From the NCBI RefSeq assembly GCF_014649375.1, contig NZ_BMSX01000010.1, forward strand, positions 186,001 to 250,000: DNA of 64,000 nucleotides. The letters run 5' to 3'. Source of the DNA: Streptomyces aurantiogriseus (lineage in GTDB: Bacteria > Actinomycetota > Actinomycetes > Streptomycetales > Streptomycetaceae). Shown one piece after another: positions 58,812 to 64,000 of the stretch (position 1 is the first letter of the stretch; every line of letters begins with the position of its first letter). The position numbers were made by a program, and so were the translations under genes. The notes below the pieces were generated by a model, which was not told the origin of the DNA, did not search any database, and was given only the letters and a program-made list of their open reading frames with translations.

Positions 58812-61800
58812 GTGACCACTCCTGTCGGCACTGTCTCCCTCCGGGTCTCCCCGGACGTCAGCCGCTTCGGACAGGAGCTGTCCCAGCGCCTCCGGGCCAC
58901 CGGAGTCACGTCGGTGGCCGTCCCGATCGAGATCGACCGCCCCTCGCTCGCCCGCTTCCGGGCTGACGTGGCGAACCTGACCCGTCCGGTGACCCTGCCG
59001 GTCCTGGTCCAGCTCGAACGGACGGCCCAGGCGCAGTACCGTGCCCAGCTCGCCGCTCTGCTGCGGGACCAGCAGGTCAACGTCAACGTCAACCTCCAGG
59101 GCGATCGGGAGGCCCAGGCCCGCCTGGCCCGGCTCGCTCAGGACCGCAGGGCGAACATCCAGGTCGACGTCAACCAAGGAGCGGCCAGCACGATCGGCCG
59201 CATCACCTCGGCGGCCGGCTCAGCCTTCGGCGCCGTGGCGAACCTCGGCTCCCGGCTCGCCATGCTCGGCTCTGCCGCTCCCCTGATCGGTGCGGTCGTC
59301 AACGTGGTGGCCGCCATCGCTCCGGCGGCTGCCGTGGCCGTTCCGGCCGTAGCTGCCCTCGGCTCCGCCATCGGGGCCATCAAGCTCGGCACCGCCGGGC
59401 TCGGGGACGCCTTCAAGGAGGCGTTCAATCCGGCGGCCTCCGGGGCTTCTGGAGCGGCTTCCGCGACCCGCCAGGTCGAGCAGGCCCAGCAGTCCCTGGC
59501 AGACGCCCAGAGGGCCGTGGGAGACGCCCAGCGCCAGGCGGCCGAGCAGGTCGCCCAGGCCCAGCGCCAAGTAGCCGACGCTCATCGTGACCTGGCCGAG
59601 GCTCAGGAGGACGCCAAGCGGGCCCAGCAGGACCTGACCGAGGCGTACGAGGAGGGCCGCCGGGCCCTTCAGGACCTCAACCTCCAGCTCGAAGGCTCCA
59701 AGCTCGACGAGCAGGAGGCGATCCTCCGGGTCAAGGAGGCCCAGGAGGAGCTGGACAAGGTCCTCCGGGATCCCAGGTCGAGCGAGCTGGACCGCGAACA
59801 GGCCCGCCTGCGGCTCCAGGAGGCCCAGCATGGGCTGAAGGAGCAGCGGGTCGAGACCGAGCGGCTCCGCAAGGACACCGCTGCCGCCAACAAGGCCGGT
59901 ATCGAAGGCACCGACCAGGTCAAGGCGGCCAAGGAGCGGCTCGCTCAGGCCAACCAGAACGTCGCCGACAAGGCCCGAGGCGTCAAGGACGCAGAGGCCG
60001 CGGTGGCCAAGGCGCAGGCCGACGGAGCCCGTCAGGTCGCCGACGCACAGCGTGCGGTGGCCGACGCCTCCCGGGCCCTGGCAGACGCTCAGGCCAAGTC
60101 GGCGGAGCAGACGGCCAAGCTCACGGAGAACTTCGCCAAGCTCAGCCCGAACGCCCAGTCGTTCGTCAACGCGGTCAAGGGACTGAAGCCCTCCTGGGAC
60201 TCCATGCAGCTCGGGGTTCAGGACCGTCTGCTCGCCGGGCTGGGCGGCCGGCTCACGGATGTGGGCTCCCGGGTCATCCCGATCCTGCGGGGTGGCCTGG
60301 AGGGCACTGCGGGCGTCCTGAACCGGATGGCCAAGGGCGCCCTGGACGCGGTGAACAACCTGGCCAAGACCGGGATGCTCAAGCAGATCTTCGACGGGGC
60401 CACCAAGTCCCTGTCACCGCTGAGCCGCATCCCGGGCCAGATGGTCACCGCCTTCGGCCAGGTGGCTGTTGCGGCTCAGCCCGCTCTCCAGCGCATCACG
60501 GAGGGCGCGGCCAGCGCAGCGGACGGCGTCTTCGACAAGCTCACCAAGGCGTTCGAGTCGGGCGCCATGGAGCAGGCCATCGACCAAGCGGTCACCCTGC
60601 TCGGCGACCTGATGGACGTCGCGGGGAACGTCTTCTCCATCCTCGGCGACATCTTCATGGCCGGGGAGGGCACCGGCGGCGGCACCATCGGGATGCTGAA
60701 GGAGATCACCGGGGCCATCTCGGAGATCACCTCAAGCCCCGAGGTCCAGGCCGGACTGAAGGCGCTCTTCTCCGTGATGGGGACGCTCGCCCAGCAGGTG
60801 GCGCCGCTCCTCGGTACGGCCCTGAAGTTCATCGGGCAGATCTTCGAGCAGCTCGGCCCCCCGATCGAGACGGTCGTGGTGGCACTGGGCAACGCCCTGG
60901 CACCCGTGATGGACGCCCTGGGCCCGATCCTCGTAGTCGTCGCCCAGGTCCTCGGCCAGGTCCTGGAGGCCGTCGCGCCCCTGATCCCCGTGATCGGTGA
61001 CCTGGTCGCCCTGGCGCTGGAGCCGCTGAAGCCCATCGTCCAGGTGGTGGGCCGACTGATCGAGGCCCTGGCCCCGGTCGTGGTCATCCTGGCCGACGTA
61101 CTGAGCAAGGTCCTGACTCCGATCCTGGGGATCGTCGGCGACATCCTCGTGGCGGTCGCCGAGAAGGCAGCGACTCAGTTCCTCGCGATTCTGGAGCAGT
61201 TGCTCCCGGTCATCCCGGAGCTGATCCCGCCCCTGCTCAGCGTCGCCCAGTCCCTGGGCGAGCTGCTGCTCGCCATCGCGCCGCTGCTGCCGCAGATTCT
61301 CATGCTGGGCACGCAACTCCTCCTGGTGCTGCTCCCGGCGATCCTGCCCCTGCTCCCGCCGATCCTCCAGCTCGTCGACCTGCTGGTGAAGCTGGCAGTC
61401 TGGGCGATCAAGGAGACCGTCCTCCCGGCCATCCAGGGCCTGATCGACTTCGTGAAGGACATGGGGCGCAAGCTCCAGCCCTTCATCGACGCGGTCAAGC
61501 ACGTCACCGAGTGGATCGCCGACAAGTTCCAGTGGCTCTACGACAAGCTCGTCGGCCACTCGATCATCCCGGACTTGATCAAGAAGATCCGCGACTGGTT
61601 CGAGACGGGCAAGCGGTGGATCAAGTCGATCTGGAACGCCGTCTGGGAGAACACGATCGGGCGGGCCATCTCAGCTGCCCAGACCGTGGCCGAGAAGGTG
61701 ACGGGCTTCGCCCGGGGAATCCGGGACCGGTTCAACGACGCCAAGCGCTGGGCCAGCGAGAAGTGGAACAGTCTCTGGTCCGGCGTCTCCGGGACCGTCA

Positions 61801-63515
61801 CCTCGATGCGCAAGACCATCGAGGGCAAGGTCCGGGACTTCAAGGACGCGGTGGTCGACTTCTTCTCGAAGGCGGTCAGCGGGGTCAAGACGGCCTGGGA
61901 CAAGCTCCAGGACGTTGCCAAGAAGCCCGTAAAGTTCCTGATCCAGACGGTCTTCAACGAAGGCCTGCGGAAGGTCTGGAACAACACGGCGGCCAAGCTC
62001 CCGGGCATCGGCAAGATCGACGAGATGAAGCTCCCCAAGGGCTTCGCAAGCGGCGGCATCCTGCCGGGCTACACACCGGGCCGGGACGTTCACCGCTTCG
62101 TCTCCCCCACGGGAGGCGTGCTCGACCTCTCCGGAGGCGAGGCCATCATGCGGCCCGAGGTCACTCAGGCCGTCGGCCGAGAGGGCATCCACGCCCTCAA
62201 CGCGGCGGCCCGCCAGGGCGGCGTCGCGGGTGTCCAGGCCCTGCTGAGCAGTGCTCTCCCGCATCGCGCCTTCTGGGGCGGTGGCATCTGGGACACGATC
62301 ACTGACAACCCCGTCACGAACGCTGTGAAGGGGGCCGTCGCCAAGGGTGCCGACTGGGCACGGGGCGGCGTCGCCGACCTGGCCGAGAAGGCCTTGAAGG
62401 CCCTGCTCGGGGTCAGCTCGCTGACGGTCGACACGAAGAACCAGATCTGGTCCAAGCTCGTCGGCAACATCCCGGTGGTGCTGGCGGACAAGATCGTCGA
62501 CTTCATCCGGGGCAATGAGGCGGAGGTCGGGGGCGGAGGCTCCTGGATCAAGCCCGTCAACGCCGCCTACGGCACGAAGTTCGGGGTCAAGGGCCACATG
62601 TGGTCCTCCGGGTACCACACGGGCCTGGACATCCCGGCGGCCGTCGGTACGGCCATCAAGGCCGTGGCTGCTGGCCGGGTCTCCTCGGTCAGCCGATCCG
62701 GTCCGTACGGCAACCACCTCACCGTGGACCACGGCGGCGGCCTCACGTCGCTGTACGCCCACATGTCCGAGATCGTGGCGAAGGCCAAGCAGACCGTTGC
62801 GGCCGGCTCACTGATCGGACGCGTGGGGGCCACCGGCAACACCACGGGCCCGCACCTCCACCTGGAGGCCCGGGTCAACGGCAAGCCGGTGGACCCGATG
62901 CCGTACCTCACCAGTGGTGGCAGCGCGCTGAACACGCCCGGCTCGGGCGTCCAGCGGTGGGCAGGGGTGGTCCAGCAGGCCCTGAGCCTGGTGGGCCAGC
63001 CGTCCTCCCTGGTGCAGACGACCTTGCGCCGGATGAACCAGGAGAGCGGCGGCAACCCGAGGGCCGTCAACAAGTGGGACAGCAACTGGCACGCGGGACA
63101 CCCGAGCGTCGGCCTCATGCAGGTCATCGGACCCACCTTCCGGGCCTACGCGGGGCGCTTCAGGAACAAGGGCCCGTTCCTCTACGGAACCTCGATCGAC
63201 CCGCTCGCCAACGTGTACTCCTCCATGCGGTACGCCCTCGCGGCGTACGGCTCGCTCTCGAAGGCGTACAACCGCCCCGGCGGATACGACAACGGTGGAT
63301 GGCTGCCACCGGGGATCACGCCGGTGGTCAACGAGACGGGGGTCCCCGAGGCGATCCTCAACCCACAGCAGTGGGACGCCATGATCACGCTTGCCGAGAA
63401 GGTGAAGCGCGACCAGGCAGGCGGCCACCACATCACGGTGAATAACCCTCCGCAGCCCACCGGCGAGAAGCAGGTGGCGGAAGCCCTGTACAGGGCGGAA
63501 CTCCTGGGGAGGTGA
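58812..63515 (+). CDS. Tape measure protein with M23 peptidase and lytic transglycosylase domains
   Basis: 1567 residues from GTG 58812. N-terminal globular part, hydrophobic segment 145-195 (AAPLIGAVVNVVAAIAPAAAVAVPAVAALGSAIGAIK), long Gln/Ala/Glu coiled coil (about 215-440), further hydrophobic helices (about 690-880). M23-type endopeptidase at about 1240-1365 with His1269-x3-Asp1273 (HTGLD) and HLH (His1348, His1350). SLT-type transglycosylase follows, with Glu1411 in NQESGGNP. Sets tail length; the hydrolases would open peptidoglycan during DNA entry. Confidence 0.92.
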   Translation: MTTPVGTVSLRVSPDVSRFGQELSQRLRATGVTSVAVPIEIDRPSLARFRADVANLTRPVTLPVLVQLERTAQAQYRAQLAALLRDQQVNVNVNLQGDREAQARLARLAQDRRANIQVDVNQGAASTIGRITSAAGSAFGAVANLGSRLAMLGSAAPLIGAVVNVVAAIAPAAAVAVPAVAALGSAIGAIKLGTAGLGDAFKEAFNPAASGASGAASATRQVEQAQQSLADAQRAVGDAQRQAAEQVAQAQRQVADAHRDLAEAQEDAKRAQQDLTEAYEEGRRALQDLNLQLEGSKLDEQEAILRVKEAQEELDKVLRDPRSSELDREQARLRLQEAQHGLKEQRVETERLRKDTAAANKAGIEGTDQVKAAKERLAQANQNVADKARGVKDAEAAVAKAQADGARQVADAQRAVADASRALADAQAKSAEQTAKLTENFAKLSPNAQSFVNAVKGLKPSWDSMQLGVQDRLLAGLGGRLTDVGSRVIPILRGGLEGTAGVLNRMAKGALDAVNNLAKTGMLKQIFDGATKSLSPLSRIPGQMVTAFGQVAVAAQPALQRITEGAASAADGVFDKLTKAFESGAMEQAIDQAVTLLGDLMDVAGNVFSILGDIFMAGEGTGGGTIGMLKEITGAISEITSSPEVQAGLKALFSVMGTLAQQVAPLLGTALKFIGQIFEQLGPPIETVVVALGNALAPVMDALGPILVVVAQVLGQVLEAVAPLIPVIGDLVALALEPLKPIVQVVGRLIEALAPVVVILADVLSKVLTPILGIVGDILVAVAEKAATQFLAILEQLLPVIPELIPPLLSVAQSLGELLLAIAPLLPQILMLGTQLLLVLLPAILPLLPPILQLVDLLVKLAVWAIKETVLPAIQGLIDFVKDMGRKLQPFIDAVKHVTEWIADKFQWLYDKLVGHSIIPDLIKKIRDWFETGKRWIKSIWNAVWENTIGRAISAAQTVAEKVTGFARGIRDRFNDAKRWASEKWNSLWSGVSGTVTSMRKTIEGKVRDFKDAVVDFFSKAVSGVKTAWDKLQDVAKKPVKFLIQTVFNEGLRKVWNNTAAKLPGIGKIDEMKLPKGFASGGILPGYTPGRDVHRFVSPTGGVLDLSGGEAIMRPEVTQAVGREGIHALNAAARQGGVAGVQALLSSALPHRAFWGGGIWDTITDNPVTNAVKGAVAKGADWARGGVADLAEKALKALLGVSSLTVDTKNQIWSKLVGNIPVVLADKIVDFIRGNEAEVGGGGSWIKPVNAAYGTKFGVKGHMWSSGYHTGLDIPAAVGTAIKAVAAGRVSSVSRSGPYGNHLTVDHGGGLTSLYAHMSEIVAKAKQTVAAGSLIGRVGATGNTTGPHLHLEARVNGKPVDPMPYLTSGGSALNTPGSGVQRWAGVVQQALSLVGQPSSLVQTTLRRMNQESGGNPRAVNKWDSNWHAGHPSVGLMQVIGPTFRAYAGRFRNKGPFLYGTSIDPLANVYSSMRYALAAYGSLSKAYNRPGGYDNGGWLPPGITPVVNETGVPEAILNPQQWDAMITLAEKVKRDQAGGHHITVNNPPQPTGEKQVAEALYRAELLGR

Positions 63516-63518
63516 GCC

Positions 63519-64000
63519 GTGGCCCTGCTCGTCGGCGGCTCGAACACCCTTCCGACCGGACCCGGGGTTCCGGACGTCCGGGCCACCACGGTGACCTGGA
63601 CGTCCTCCTCGGGGCGGGTCACGTCGCTGTCCGATTTCGACGACCCGCAGTCCGGTGCCTTCGTCATGCCTGGCGTGGCGGGCACCGGACTGCCGGAGTA
63701 CACGTACTTCACTGACCAGTCCCCTGCCTTCGACGGCTCGGTGGTCCGTGGAGTGCGAGCCGGCCAGCGGCAGATCACGATCCCCCTGCACCTGTGGGGG
63801 CCGGACAGGCCTTCTTGCCTGGCCCGCTTCCACCGGCTGGTGCAGGATCTCAACCCGCTGTCCGGGCCCGGGACGCTGGCCTTCTCGGAGGCCGACGGCT
63901 CGACCCGGCGCATCTCGGCGTACTACTCCGACGGCTTCACCGGCCAGGAGGACGACGACAAGACGGGCCGCCACTGGATGACGGCGGTCCTGGTCTTCAT
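63519..64000 (+). CDS. Distal tail protein (Dit-like), cut by the window edge
   Basis: The first 160 residues from GTG 63519 (GGGGAGGTGAGCC upstream). MALLVGGSNTLPTGPGVPDVRATTVTWTSSSGRVTSLSDFDDPQSGAFVMPGVAGTGLPEYTYFTDQSPAFDGSVVRGVRAGQRQITIPLHLWG: the N-terminal beta barrel of the distal tail/baseplate hub family ('tail component' preceded by the tape measure). The rest lies beyond the window. Confidence 0.8.
   Translation, partial: MALLVGGSNTLPTGPGVPDVRATTVTWTSSSGRVTSLSDFDDPQSGAFVMPGVAGTGLPEYTYFTDQSPAFDGSVVRGVRAGQRQITIPLHLWGPDRPSCLARFHRLVQDLNPLSGPGTLAFSEADGSTRRISAYYSDGFTGQEDDDKTGRHWMTAVLVF

Larger units (their letters stand above)
37587..64000. mobile_element. Integrated temperate siphophage (prophage), left and central part
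   Basis: A continuous phage gene set: serine integrase, regulatory genes, small early genes, then terminase, portal, scaffold, capsid, connector and tail genes in canonical order, cut at the right edge in the distal tail gene. Long noncontractile tail proteins (tail terminator, tube, G/GT chaperones, 1567-residue tape measure) show siphovirus morphology. No transposases or plasmid genes are seen. The leftmost gene abuts a host gene. Lysis genes, tail tip and the other att site should lie to the right of the window. Confidence 0.93.

Noticed and set aside
61671..62762. Leftward open frame opposite the tape measure C-terminal domains
   Set aside because: Antisense to the identified M23/SLT region.

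Overview
The window is chromosomal DNA of a Streptomyces. It has very high G+C, frequent GTG and TTG starts, ATGA/GTGA gene overlaps, and the essential cluster that links the topoisomerase IV genes (parC, parE) to the principal sigma factor gene hrdB. From memory, the gene order resembles the hrdB/parE/parC neighbourhood of Streptomyces coelicolor; this was not checked by search.

Bases 1 to about 37.6 kb are host chromosome. Left to right: the start of an M16 metallopeptidase gene; parC; a CobW-type GTPase converging on it; a DUF6082 protein and a small companion; a sucrase/ferredoxin-like gene directly behind a candidate iron box; a CitA/DcuS-type two-component pair; a solute:sodium symporter with its DUF485 partner; a three-gene NarL-type two-component operon; parE; a small zinc-ribbon-like protein; a secreted S1 protease; hrdB; a FadR-type regulator; an unusual ABC ATPase fused to a membrane domain; a NUDIX/NrtR-like protein; a glycogen-debranching-like protein; a DUF4192 protein; RecQ with a phosphoribosyltransferase-like tail; two conserved hypotheticals; RNase HII; a TetR regulator divergent from a 14-helix MFS exporter with two 20-bp palindromic operators between them; and an ADP-ribosylglycohydrolase.

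From about 37.6 kb to the right edge the window holds most of the left and centre of a temperate siphophage genome; its right end lies outside. The integrase is a large serine recombinase. Its stop codon overlaps the start of the host ADP-ribosylglycohydrolase gene by 4 bp, so the attachment junction probably lies within or next to the last integrase codons. A leftward arm (43.2 to 37.6 kb) carries a two-wHTH protein, DUF6221 and small phage proteins, a BRO-N/nuclease-like protein, a 55-residue protein and the integrase. A switch region at 43.2 to 43.6 kb separates it from a rightward early operon: a KilAC-type antirepressor, small overlapping genes, a DUF2637-like membrane protein, an HNH protein, a membrane-anchored protein and a small excisionase-like HTH protein. 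Two leftward membrane-protein genes (48.9 to 49.7 kb) look like lysogenic-conversion cargo. The rightward late module then runs in standard order: small and large terminase, portal, scaffold, capsid, connectors, tail terminator, tail tube, the G/GT chaperone pair with a frameshift, tape measure and the start of the distal tail protein.

Notable points are a family of 18-bp TTGGAG-type inverted repeats at three control positions of the prophage, a capsid protein with an inserted beta domain, a tape measure with two peptidoglycan hydrolase domains, an integrase with a transposase-like C-terminal domain, and the absence of recognisable polymerase, helicase or primase genes in the part of the phage that is visible.
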